DNA from: Gonium pectorale | Lineage: Eukaryota; Chlorophyta; Chlorophyceae; Chlamydomonadales; Volvocaceae | Direction of reading: 5' to 3' | Assembly (NCBI GenBank): GCA_001584585.1 | Contig: LSYV01000073.1 | Span: forward strand, 506,545-533,633 | Length of the DNA stretch: 27,089 nt | Part shown: in pieces, positions 16,801 through 25,870 of the stretch | How the letters are laid out: every line of letters starts with the position of its first letter | Position numbering within the stretch: the first letter of the stretch is position 1 | The notes under the pieces: generated by a model | The model's database searches: none | What the model was told of the DNA's origin: nothing | The model's input: only the letters and a program-made list of their open reading frames with translations | Position numbers and translations under genes: made by a program

Positions 16801-19800
16801 CACCACCCTTGTTGGCAGAAGGATGCGGGTTCGAATCCCGCCACTGGCACCGTGCGGGGTGTTGCACGGTTGGTTGATTTGTGGTAGAGGCAGGAGAGAC
16901 TGTCTCCGGCAAGTTGCAATGAACAGGTCGTGTTCCGCAGCGACAGTGCGGCGTAGGAGCTGCGATAGTGCCCGTGGCGGTAGAGGAGAAATTCCCCATG
17001 TTGACAGGCTGTGGAAACCATGGGGGTATGGGTCGTGCCCGCATGCAGTCCAAAGCGCACCCATTCCTTAACTACACGTTGGTGTGTAGGCCCAATGTAA
17101 TTATTATTACCCGCGCCCCCCGCAGTGCAACCATCATAGGAGCGGCTCCATGAAGATGATGAACAGGATTGGCGAGAGGGTGTCTCCCTGGACTGTGGCT
17201 ATGGGCGGCGTGCTTCGATGCTCCGTTCGGATCCTGGTGCTGGCTTTCGAGTACAGGTTGGCAACGACCTGTATCAGACCTGCAGGGTAGCCGATGACCA
17301 TTAGTAGCTTGTCCTGGTCTATCGTGTTCAACGCCGATGTGAAGTCGACATATAGCATGAGCGGGTCTCACCCTGTGAGGGCTGCGTCCTCTAGCGCGTG
17401 CATCACGTCATGTATTTGTCACTGCCTTAGGTAGCCCTCCTGCGCCTCAGTGAAGATGTGCGCCATCTCGCTGAAGAGCATGGTGTTTAGAGTGACGAGG
17501 CTGGTGTACAGTTTGTAGAGTGTGTCTCGCTAAGCCTCCTGCTAGTTGGTCCGGGGCTCCGTGCTTCAGCCACGGGTAGTGTCGCGGTGCGTCTTCTGGG
17601 CGGTACCTGCCTGTCCTGGATGAAGCGCGCCAGGTGCGAGAAGTTGGCGTGGAGGGCATCCAGGATGCCCTCCGGTTCGGTTCGTAGCTGTCCGTCTGTG
17701 GGGTGTCTGATAGCAGGTATTCCTCGTGGCTGCTCCTCGTCCTGCAGCATATCGCGGGTGGCTTGTTTGGGTTTCCTCGACAGTAGTTTGCCGAAGCGCT
17801 GTGTTGCCTTGCAGGTGTTCCGGCTTCGTGTGTCGTGGATGTGGCGCTTGATTGCTTGCCCTGTTTCCCGACCGTTCTGGGCTCCTGGGCTCCGTGGTCT
17901 CCGTGGCCGGTTCTGCTGTCTGTCTGGGTCCTGCTGGCTCTGGAGTCCTCCTGCCCAGCCGGCCGATGGGGTTTCCGTTAGGTGCGGCTGGGTCGCGGGC
18001 TGTCTGTGCGGTGGTCCGGTTGTAGTAAGTGAGTTGCTCCTTTAAGGCTCTATGCTCATTGAGAAGGCGCGTCATCATCTTGAGACCAAGTGTTCTGAGT
18101 GTGTGAATTTTCCCTGTCTTTGGTGGCTTCTTCTCGCAGTGGCCTTCCAGGATAGATAGGCACTTCAACAGCAGGGTGCCGAAATATATGCTGGCTTAGC
18201 TCAGTTACATCAATCTGCTGTACGCTCCCGTGCGCCCGCAGGGTGGCCATAAGCTGATGATAAGCGAGAAGGGTGTCGTCAATGCGGCTTTGGTGCGTTA
18301 CGCACCAGTGTTGTAGTTGTGTGTATGTGTAGTTCAGTGGACGCGTATGAGCTGTTCGGAAGCCCGACTGTTGCAGGATATGGGTTCCATGATGGGCTTA
18401 CGTGAATCGTAATTGCCTCCATGCTCCAGCGGTTGTAGCTCAGGGCAAGGAGCCACTGTATTGGCTTGCCCCGGGCCGACCGGATGGAGGGACCGAGGCC
18501 CTGAAAGAACGCTCCCAGGATGAGTGCAATGAGGACTGCCGACAAGGTCTCGGCCTGGACGACATGGTAAGGGCAGGTAGGTGCACTGAATGTTGCGGCC
18601 ACACCCTCGCGCAACAGCACACGCACACGTCGCCACATTCCTCACCTGGCTCGGTATGATGGGCAGCAAAGAAACAACATATGCCATCCCAGAAGACCAC
18701 CAGCAGACAAGCAACCCAAGAACGTAGTAAGAGCCAAAGGGGGCCTTCGGGACGATTGTGTAGTAGTAGATTCCGATGAAGATGATTGGTGCGATCAAAA
18801 CCCAAAGTATGTCGTACAGGGCTGCTGCCAGAAATTGGGAGGTTGCGGAGATACCAAGATCCCGCTCATGGGCCTATAGCGACATGACCAGCTATAGCTT
18901 GAGCACTCTGCCGGCAAGCACGTTTCTAGCGTACGTGTCCACGACAGCAACTCACCTCCACATGTCGATACTCCGAGAACGCCCGCAGGTGCACAATTAC
19001 GGAAAGCACCGCGAGCACCACATACGCCCTTGTTGCGTTGCCGGGAATGTCCGTCACTCCCCAGCTGCTTCCCTATTAGCATACATAACAGCAGGAACAA
19101 ACTGGTAGTGTACTCAAGTTTGCGGCAGCACAGCTTCAATCAATATGGCAGATTCGGTTCGCTCAGGCACCTCGAGTCTCCATGTCCATCTACACAATAC
19201 CTGTACGGCACCAATGATGAAGGCAGCTGCCATGATAGAAGCGGTATCCGTAAGAAAGGTGCGGGGCTTGCACACAGCCGAGGTGAAGCGCCTCTTGATG
19301 AGACAAGCTATCAACCCTATCTCCCTGCACAAAGCAGCGTGGACAGTCCATTAGTGTCAAGTCGCTTTACCCAAGGCGTTCAGCACTCATATTTACCATG
19401 CAACTGCTGGCAGTGTTAATCCCACAGGAGGATACGGCCGCTTGGTCGGCGTGCTGCCTTCAGCCCTGTCATGCCCGTGGTCAGTCCGTTGTAGGGACCC
19501 ATGCTGTTGTCCGTGGTCCGGACCAACCGCACGCCCCGGGGCACTGGTTGCCTCGGAGGTGGTAGCCACTTGCGCAGTTTTGATGCATGTCTCCAGGGTT
19601 ATGCGCCGTTTGTCAGGGGAGGAGCCTTCACGCGCTCTGCCATGGGAACATCAACATGAAATGTATGAACCTTACATGTACATCAAAGTGCAAACACGCA
19701 GACAGCAATGCGCAGAGCATTTAGTGGGATTTTCATTAGAAACAAATTGCATTAGGCTTTGCTTTGATGGCATCATATTTAGAAGCAATGCTACGAGTGC

Positions 19801-22800
19801 ACTGAAGGGGTGCGGGTGTACTGCTACTGCTACTGCTACTGACAGTACCTGAACACACACACAGACAGCTTTTTGGGCGGCCCCAATTAATTATATGCAG
19901 TATTTACCTCCCCTGCATGTCTAGATGCGTTAGGCGTGGCTCCAATTCCTCAATCTGCACCAGACAAACGACCATCATTCGTGCACCAAATGATGCCGCA
20001 CGGCATTGTCAGCTCACCTGACCGGTCTTGCGTACCAGGAACGCATGAAGGGCATCTGCTTGCATTCTCGTCACCTTGAATGCCTGCAAAACTCGTAATG
20101 CGCCTCTGCCTTTATTGTGATCATTTGATGCGAGTATGGCTTGGCTTTGGCGCACCATTTCCCCCACCTCACACGCACCTCCGCATCAACGACAAGCTCG
20201 CTTAGGGGTCCAGTGGCGCCGCCTCGCCATATTTGCCCATAGTACCTCCAGATGTACGGCAGTAAACGAGGCTCAACCGGGTTGGGTGCATCTGAAGCCT
20301 CAAAGGACTCTGGCGCCTCTAAAGCCTTTGAAGCCGTGTCACGGGACTCCCCCTCTGGCCTGGCCGCGGTGGTATCCACTGAAGCCGCAAGCTCCAGCAC
20401 CACATCAGCTAGCGTGTGCTTTGCATCAGGGCTGCAATCAATCAATCAAGGCACAGTGCATGAGAGGACCGTAGACACCACCCTCAGGGTATGCCTACAG
20501 ACTGTGGGCTCATGTCCATTTATGCGGCCAAGCCATAGCTCATCTAAACACTGGCAATCGTCGAGTCAACTGGGAAAATTAGCCAAGCTGGGATGAGTTT
20601 GACAAGCACACGAGGGGATTGGAACTTGTCTGCGGTGCAGTGAGTGGAGGGGCGTCGAGCCACCAGGCAAGGGCATTTACCTGACTATTCTTAGGCGTTT
20701 GATGAAAAAGTCTTCACACTCAGCCGGGGAACCCTCAAACAGAAGGGGGCCGTTGCCCGCGAGAAGCAGCACGTGCTCGAAGAGAAAAAACGAGTCAGGC
20801 CGCGGCATATGCATGACGGCTATGACATTCATGGACTTGGTATTGGCCATATTACGCAGCAGCACTGTGGTATCGTATGAGGCTGCAGCATCCATTCCAG
20901 ACGTTGGCTCGTCCTGCAATTAAATCAAAGAAAGGTCGCCAACCCGGTATATTCAACACGCTGAACCGTGCACCGCACAACTCAACTCACCAGAAAAAGT
21001 ACAGGTGGGTAGCCAACAATCCCCATTGCAATGTTTGCACGCTTGCGCTCGCCACCGGAGATGCCTGGGTGTGAACGAGGGATCAACGTTGCAGCAAATA
21101 TATAACACATGACCATCATTCGATTCGCCGCACCTGAGCGCTGCTCCGTCCCCACCACCACATCCTGCCAGCGGTACATTTCCAAACTGGTGGCAAGGTC
21201 CTGCACCTCGGGCCTTGTGCCTTTCATGTCCGTCCGCGGGGACTTCATTGCGAGAGCGTAAACCAGGTTCTCTCTGTTACCAGTTGGACACACAAAGGGC
21301 AACAAGGGCACCCCATTGTGATTGGGTCCACCCCATCCTTGCGACTCTGCATCTGAATGCAACCAAGGAATATGCCTTGCCTGGATGTGAGATCCGGGTG
21401 AAGCACGTCCTCTTGCGGCACAAAGCCCATCCATCGCCTGTGGACAGAAAAGGGCTCGCAGGGTGACACAGATTGCACATAACGTTGATAAACAAATCAT
21501 GACAGCGGACCTGAGAACGGTCTCGGACAGCACAACAACAGGTCGCTTGTCTGGGGCGTCCACCTCTCCACGCCACACATCTTCTACATGGGTGCTCTCA
21601 GCTGGAAGCATCCGCCCCGAAAGGACCTTGATAAGAGTGCTCTTGCCGCAGCCAGAGGGGCCCTGCGCGCACGTCAGCTACCGTTGTAACCTTGACATGC
21701 AATCATGCCAAGATCCATTATAGATATAATACATCATTTAAAACATAGGAGTTGTTGTTGATCCACCACATGGCCGTCATGGGCACTTACCATGATAACA
21801 TTAAGGTTGCCTGCCTTGAAAGCGCCACTGATCAGTATGCACCCATCAGGCTTTGCAGCACTCATGGATTTTGGCAAGCCGACAGCCCTTGCCGGGCGCC
21901 CGGGTAAGTTCTGAAACGTGATGTCGCACTGAAAGGGCATACTGAGCGCTGCTCTGTCGCCCGTCTTGGCAGTAATGGCAGAGTCAGCGGATTGCCCCGC
22001 CAACCTTAAGCTCATCTCGCGCTGCATCCAATCCACCAGATACATCATCCGTGTCGTGTCTGTATGCAACAAGAAGCAGAAACTCGCCGCCACCACTGAG
22101 ATGATGGTGGCGAGTAGAATGCAGCCAAAGATTAAGCCAGCAAGAGGGCGACCATCGGGGGCCTCTGAGAGAGCCGGGCATCTCACCAGCCTACAAAGCA
22201 ATGGGCGGCGGGGGATATATAAGATGCCATTCTTAGCAGAACTTTCGCACCAGTGCTACAACTGTAGCTTTTGCTGTGCATAGCTTTCAGCTGTCCTTTT
22301 GCACCGATAATCAAGAAGTGAGCGTGGAGTCTGTCGTTCACATACAAGCAACAAGAAGAATCATATACAACTGGCTTGGCCAGCCATTCCACGTATGGCC
22401 AGCAAACTGCAACCCGGCGCACACTCACAGGGGGCAAGCCGTTCCACGGGTGGACTGCGGCTTGCAGTAGTACCCTTTGTTGCAGGGAAGCACCCAAGAT
22501 GCATTGGGGCAAAAGAAGCCTCCCCTGTAAATATCAAATTCAAAGGAGGGTTTAAGCAAAAAAGATTTAGTTCAACGGACTCCCATGCCGCTGTGACTGC
22601 CAACCGCACTGTATGACCATGTGCTGCATCGAGCTGTGTCGCGGAGAAACTTACGGACATTGTGCATTTGGGATTGACGAATTCGGTGGACAATAGTTTC
22701 CCCTGATGGCGCTTCCCTGCACCCAGAGCTTCTTGAACGTGTCGCCCGGCATTGGCTGCAGCGGGGTGCCGCGGGTAGGTGGGGATTATGAGTAGATGCT

Positions 22801-25800
22801 ATGTTTGGTTGGTTGGCTGGTTGGCTGGCGCCCCGCCCGCCCTCTAGGTCCCCTGCGGAGAGGCGGGGTTCGTTTAAGCCTTGTAGGTAATGATTATCCG
22901 ATGCACAAAGGCTAGGGGTTGTCAGTTCCCCTGCAGAGAGGTGGGGCATAAGCCTGTACACGCTAACATGCATTGGATGGGAGATCCGGTTCGCAGAACA
23001 GCTGTGATGGCACCTAGCATGTGCGACCTGGCATGTGCGACACAGCATAGCTTATACGTGCGCTCATGCGCAGGACTGGGGTTTGGGGGTTGATATTCCC
23101 CGTGGCATTGTAGCACTGAAGACCGTGGCCGCGCATGGCTGTGTGGATGGGTTAATGGAGAACAGATTCCATTGGAGCACCCACCCACAACAAGGTGGAC
23201 AAACTCTGCGACACCCAGTCTCTTTAGCATCTCCCTCCCTCCCCCCACCCCCAAAGGCACCTACCTTGACCCACGAGGTGTTTGCTGGACGAGCAGGTAT
23301 CCTTGCAATGGGGGGGGGGGGAAGTGGGATCAGTGGTAAATCTGGACTTCGACGACGTGAAGGATGCGGTAATTAGATGCTTGCCACTTTCACTGCTAGC
23401 AACCGTTGCTGCACTTCAAATTGAGAAGTCGCTGTGTGTCGCTGTGTGTGATGTGCTGTGATTCCCAGCTGCAGTATCTGAAGTCGTTGTATCTTCCCCT
23501 CTCATCGTCTTCATATGCATGGGCACCCAGGAACCGGGCGCACAAACAAATACTGAAACCAAGTGTTCTGCTTGGTGATATTCCAGTTCAAGCCCAGCCA
23601 GGAAATCCGCCACCTACTCGCCGGCTGTGCAGCTGGTGGGCCGGGCTGACCGAGGGGGGCAGAAGGTCCCGGCGGGGCAGATGTGCTGCTCTGCAGGCGT
23701 GGGGCAGTACCGACCAGTGGGGCAGTCGTACGCGTCCCCCTCCTCGACCTGCAACGGGCAAAAATTGACAATGCACATGAAAGAAGCCATAGTTTGCTTG
23801 GGTCATGTCACCAAGAAAGCAGGCACCTCGCCGTCAACAGATTGGACACGAAGTGTGGTTTCATTGCACAAGCATTGATGGGAACACATCGTTGGGCACA
23901 CAATTGTTGTTATGTACCTCGCCCAGGCTGCCAGCGGGACAGTCCTGGCCCTGGACGCACGGCACGCAGGCGGCCTGCATCTGCTCCCAGGAGGGCTCAA
24001 AGTAGTAGTCATTGGGGACACTCCTGGCCGCTTGCCGCGAGCAGATGTAGCCGGCAGGGCAGCGGTTGAAGGCGGCATTGGCCGTGTAGTTGCAGGGGCA
24101 GCCGGGCGGTGCGATGAGGGGCATCACAGCCGCGGCAGGCCGCCTTGCATCGACAATGGGACAGGTTGCGGACCGGATGCCTCCAGAGAGGACGTCCACG
24201 ACAGCCTACAAGAAAATGTGTTTGTGCGCCCGTTAGCAGCAAGAATGACCACGTCCTTATGGACAGCATGCAAGGTTGGGTCCCGTTGCTGCTGCACCTG
24301 TATACAGACAGCAGCCGGTCTGCTACACAGCAGCCCTGGGCGCTGTTACACAAAAAGCATAAACGCCTTGCAAATTTCGGGCATCCTGCAGGTCCTGGCT
24401 ATGAACGCACCGTGATTGGTATTGGGCTGCCAGGAAGCAAGCTCGGTGACTTCTTGTAAAATTCGTTCACTGTATCCCATGTGTTTGGAGAGTTGTAGGG
24501 AATTGAGTAGTTCACTGGCCGATGGAAGAAGAAGGAGCTACCCAGCAGTGCCTCCAGTTCCTGTGGACGTGCAGCATCAGTGAGCGAGAGGCCAGCACAT
24601 GTGCAAGCAACCTTGTGGGCAGCAGCCTCCGGATAGAGGAGCCATGTATCCCTCAACCGACTCAGGTTGTGTGCCAATAGGCTAGCTACCTCCAGATAGA
24701 GGAACAATACATCTCTCAACCGACTCAGTTTGCAACGGCTGTGTGCCAATCGGCTAGCTACCCAGTAGTCCCTGAACTTGCCGCAGTCGAGATGTTAGTG
24801 CTGCCTTCGTACAAAAAGCCAGGAGAAAAGGTGCTGCTGTTAGGCCCATTGCGCAGGTCCCTTAGATGGAACGATAGGTACACAGCCGCCTCCAACAACA
24901 CTAATGGGCTTCTTGTAAAGGAGGAGGAGGAATACGCGCTGCCAGGTGACGTCAGCCCTTTCAGCAGGGCACTGGTCTCCCCGGCAGGGCAGTCGGTAGC
25001 ACAACCTCCCGGGTCCAGGGCCACACTGTCTGCCTCGCATTCAGTGCAGGGCTGTGCAGCAGACATGAATACACAGGCGGGCATGTGGGCGGAGAGGAGG
25101 GGCAGGGCGGGTTAGGTCGGACGTGCATATGGTTGTCGATGATTGTGCAGACATGTGTGTTGTGCATGGGGCAATGCATGCACGAAGCATATCCGAGCAA
25201 CATATCTAACACGCACCGTATGTCTAGGTAGGCCTTTACAGTGTGCATGCCAACACAGTCTGCCAGATGCAGTTACATTGCTGGTTTACACGGTCCATCA
25301 GTTCTCCGCAAAAAGTGCACGGCAACACCACTGCTTGCTTGGGCAGTTATAACATGTCAATTCGTACGTACCCGGCAGGCTGTCGACCCGTCATCCGCCA
25401 GCTTGCAAAACATGCCCAGGCCACACGAGCCGCTCTCGCAGGCCTGGTCGCGGTTACAACGGCACCTGTGCAGATGGGGTGGGTCACACACGCAAGCACC
25501 AGAAAGGTCAACAAGTATGCGGGAAGGTGTGAAGAGGACAACACCATGTATGGTCGCTAGCTGCCTTACTAGCCTTACATGCTCCCCGGAAGCTGCAAAT
25601 GTGACCATTAGAGGGGGGCTGTTTCGACTAATTAGAGGGGGGTATGTCGACCCAAGCCCATCGCCTTCTGAAGCCGTACTCACGCTATTGTACAACCGCC
25701 GTACAACGGCTCCTTGTAAGTGTTATTGATGGCTGGGAAGTCAAAGCGGGAGGGTTGCAGGCAGCATTTCCAGCAGCTGTCGCATACCATGTCCACGCTG

Positions 25801-25870
25801 CCGTATGGGACCGTACTGCAGAACCTGCGTGCAGTTGGCATAGGACCTTCTGTCAGAACACAGCTGGTGC
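13832..25870 (-). CDS. ABCG half-transporter with Cys-rich N-terminus (ABCG24/28 type)
   Basis: A split gene of about 25 exons that joins phase-consistently into roughly 1,240 codons. Plant members of this subgroup run to about 1,100 residues. Order: Cys-rich extracytoplasmic region, single membrane anchor, ABC ATPase domain, linker, then six-helix transmembrane domain. This is the reversed (ATPase first) order that defines ABCG. Such proteins dimerise and use ATP to export lipids or other hydrophobic compounds across membranes. The substrate cannot be told here. The C-terminus is complete (TGA at 13832-13834). The 5' end is not resolved: the first assigned exon (25684-25870) has a tentative acceptor, and initiating ATG candidates lie upstream to about 26490. 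All introns are GT-AG except one GC-AG. The 14399-18401 intron is enlarged by a LINE. Confidence 0.9.
14649..15430 (-). pseudogene. CCHC zinc finger and restriction-like endonuclease of the LINE
   Basis: One frame reads through a Cx2C-x7-H-x4-C motif (CPICRGDNSGGHILGGC, 15283-15333). It continues to RHSNVV, GGCFMIIDATAR and RPDLLLI (15055-15075), and then breaks. In another frame the expected HIVEAGYTADTNHAEK follows, then SLGFGSTI and the end at 14649. The finger followed by RPD...(D/E)xx residues is the PD-(D/E)XK-like endonuclease arrangement of R2-group and Dualen/RandI LINEs, which nicks target DNA to prime reverse transcription. It is broken by at least one frameshift. Confidence 0.8.
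16761..16775 (+). repeat. Left target-site duplication of SINE copy 3
   Basis: TACCCGCGCCCCCCG lies one base before the SINE head (the intervening base is T at 16776). It is repeated exactly at 17108-17122. Confidence 0.93.
16777..16849 (+). pseudogene. tRNA-like head of SINE copy 3
   Basis: The T arm and D arm are intact. The acceptor stem has one mismatch at its seventh pair (GCCAGTT against CACTGGC). The anticodon region CCACCCTTGTTGGCAG does not form a clean stem. The A and B boxes are preserved (TAGCTGAACTGG and GGTTCGAATCC). It is not a credible functional tRNA. Confidence 0.75.
16777..17107 (+). mobile_element. tRNA-derived SINE, copy 3 (nested in LINE)
   Basis: A complete SINE of about 331 bp on the plus strand, opposite to the LINE and host gene. 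It has the tRNA-like head (16777-16849), the shared body, and a short tail of ATTATTATTA in place of the longer ATTTA tail. It is flanked by a perfect 15-bp target-site duplication. It differs from copies 1 and 2 by a GCAT-containing variant near its 3' end (GCATGCAGTCCAAAGCGC) that is shared with the old fragment at 12808-12945. Confidence 0.95.
17108..17122 (+). repeat. Right target-site duplication of SINE copy 3
   Basis: An exact second copy of 16761-16775, directly after the ATTATTATTA tail. Confidence 0.93.
17566..18373 (-). pseudogene. 5' coding remnant of the LINE
   Basis: Minus-strand frames of about 200 and 64 codons overlap in different phases and flank a frameshift near 18170. 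Coding-like stretches include HQSRIDDTLLAYHQLMATLR and KKPPKTGKIHTLRTLGLKMM. They abut the RT region and share its orientation, so they are most simply the N-terminal part of the LINE protein. The DNA-binding or endonuclease role of this part is not recognisable. Confidence 0.55.
19821..19841 (+). repeat. CTG/CTA trinucleotide microsatellite
   Basis: Alternating CTG and CTA triplets in an ABCG intron, seven units. No coding role. Confidence 0.8.
20681..22181 (-). other. Membrane anchor and ATPase domain exons of the ABCG gene
   Basis: Exons 21791-22181, 21511-21662, 21381-21437, 21134-21273, 20991-21064, 20681-20913. The first has a hydrophobic anchor (LAGLIFGCILLATIISVVAA). Walker A GPSGCGKST is at 21636-21662. 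The Q-loop GFVPQEDVLHPDLT fills the 57-nt exon. The ABC signature ISGGERKR is at about 21039-21064. Walker B VLFL ends one exon, and DEPTSGMD (D-loop) opens the next at 20890-20913. The H-loop His (AVMHMPRP) is at 20809-20811. All catalytic motifs are intact, so the ATPase should be active. Confidence 0.92.
21274..21380 (-). other. GC-AG intron in the ABCG gene
   Basis: The exon ending at 21381 closes on TCCAG and is followed by GCAAGG, the usual context of a GC donor. The next exon begins after AACAG at 21273. Joining them gives the conserved HPDLTSRENLVYAL run of ABCG proteins in frame. No nearby GT donor keeps that sequence. Confidence 0.8.
23265..23301 (-). other. 37-nt mini-exon of the ABCG gene behind a poly-C tract
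   Basis: The upstream exon ends in phase 2 at GA before GTAGGT and the downstream exon starts in phase 0. This 37-nt segment (coding IPARPANTSWVK after one shared base) restores the phase exactly. It is preceded on the minus strand by a run of about 12 C and ATTGCAAG, which would serve as polypyrimidine tract and acceptor, and is followed by GTAGGT. Confidence 0.6.
24627..24761. repeat. Imperfect tandem duplication containing mini-exon
   Basis: Unit 1 (24627-24689, 63 bp) and unit 2 (24690-24761, 72 bp) share most of their sequence. Both run from CTCC(G/A)GATAGAGGA through CTCAACCGACTCAG to GTGTGCCAAT and end in GCTAGCTAC. A short CAACGG-containing insertion makes unit 2 longer. Each unit spans a candidate mini-exon and a donor-like GTAGCTAGCC at its edge. 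Confidence 0.85.
24690..24723 (-). other. 34-nt mini-exon of the ABCG gene
   Basis: The preceding exon ends in phase 2 (GG before GTAGCT) and the next begins in phase 0. This 34-nt segment coding RLRDVLFLYLE, with an AG before it and GTAGCT after it, supplies exactly the needed 1 + 33 nt. It lies in a tandem duplication. The second copy at 24627-24689 encodes a similar RLRDTWLLYPE but has lost the GT donor (GAG followed by GCTGCT). Confidence 0.6.

Larger units (their letters stand above)
16500..17560 (-). pseudogene. Reverse transcriptase of the LINE (broken)
   Basis: Conserved RT signatures appear in order on the minus strand: a segment upstream of YVDFTSALNTIDQDKL (about 17308-17352) containing in-frame stops, then VQGDTLSPILF with Q at 17188-17190 and a FMEPLL run. 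After the SINE comes GYRYGCL and a degraded catalytic box reading FTDGLVVL (16681-16710), where (Y/F)ADDLVVL is expected. The second catalytic Asp is replaced by Gly. The frame is continuous on either side when the SINE and one copy of its target duplication are disregarded. Confidence 0.85.
14560..18373 (-). mobile_element. Degenerate LINE with restriction-like endonuclease, inside ABCG intron
   Basis: A minus-strand non-LTR retrotransposon, in the same direction as the host gene. The 5' frame (about 17566-18373) is followed by reverse transcriptase pieces (about 16500-17560), a linker (about 15443-15886), and a CCHC motif with a restriction-like endonuclease (14649-15430). It carries stops and frameshifts, so it is not autonomous now. 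The domain order resembles R2-type and Dualen/RandI elements. No apurinic endonuclease was recognised, so the 5' end may be truncated. Ends are approximate and no target duplication was found. A SINE is inserted at 16777-17107. Confidence 0.87.
13832..20431 (-). other. Linker and transmembrane domain exons of the ABCG gene
   Basis: Exons 20179-20431, 20018-20083, 19908-19954, 19201-19324, 18956-19072, 18646-18873, 18402-18554, 14302-14398, 13832-14010. The linker follows the ATPase. Hydrophobic helices then appear: ASIMAAAFIIGAVQ, AYVVLAVLSVIVHLRAFS, ALYDILWVLIAPIIFIGIYY, YYVLGLLVC, LSAVLIALILGAFFQGLG and ALAIIGIVFRALSYALLWY. The YNRWSMEAITI motif before the LINE-bearing intron matches the (Y/N)xRWxxEA signature of ABCG proteins. 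It continues into EGKHYIDDA across that intron in phase 0, showing that these two distant exons belong together. Confidence 0.88.
22429..25870 (-). other. Cys-rich N-terminal exons of the ABCG gene
   Basis: Exons: 25684-25870 (tentative 5' edge), 25372-25465, 24762-25051, 24690-24723, 24411-24560, 23918-24205, 23618-23748, 23265-23301, 22655-22755, 22429-22524. Paired Cys motifs recur: CDSCWKCC, CRCNRDQACESGSCG, PCTECEADS, RCPAGYICSR, CVPCVQGQDCPAGS, DCPTGRYCPTP, ICPAGTFCPP, GNYCPPNSS, GGFFCPN, CNKGYYCKP. The CP-x-G-x-(Y/F)-C pattern is that of plant ABCG24/28 and yeast ADP1-type N-terminal regions, thought to be lumenal or extracellular and disulphide bonded. Two mini-exons, of 34 and 37 nt, are needed to keep phase. 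Confidence 0.85.

Noticed and set aside
18373..18401. Target-site duplication of the LINE
   Set aside because: I compared the intron sequence after 18401 with the stretch before 14398 and found no convincing direct repeat. The ends remain approximate.
19436..19852. Plus-strand frame and possible extra ABCG exon in the 19325-19907 intron
   Set aside because: The flanking exons (19908-19954 and 19201-19324) already join in phase, and no conserved ABCG segment is missing.
20877..22283. Plus-strand frames over the ATPase domain
   Set aside because: They are antisense to exons with intact Walker and signature motifs.
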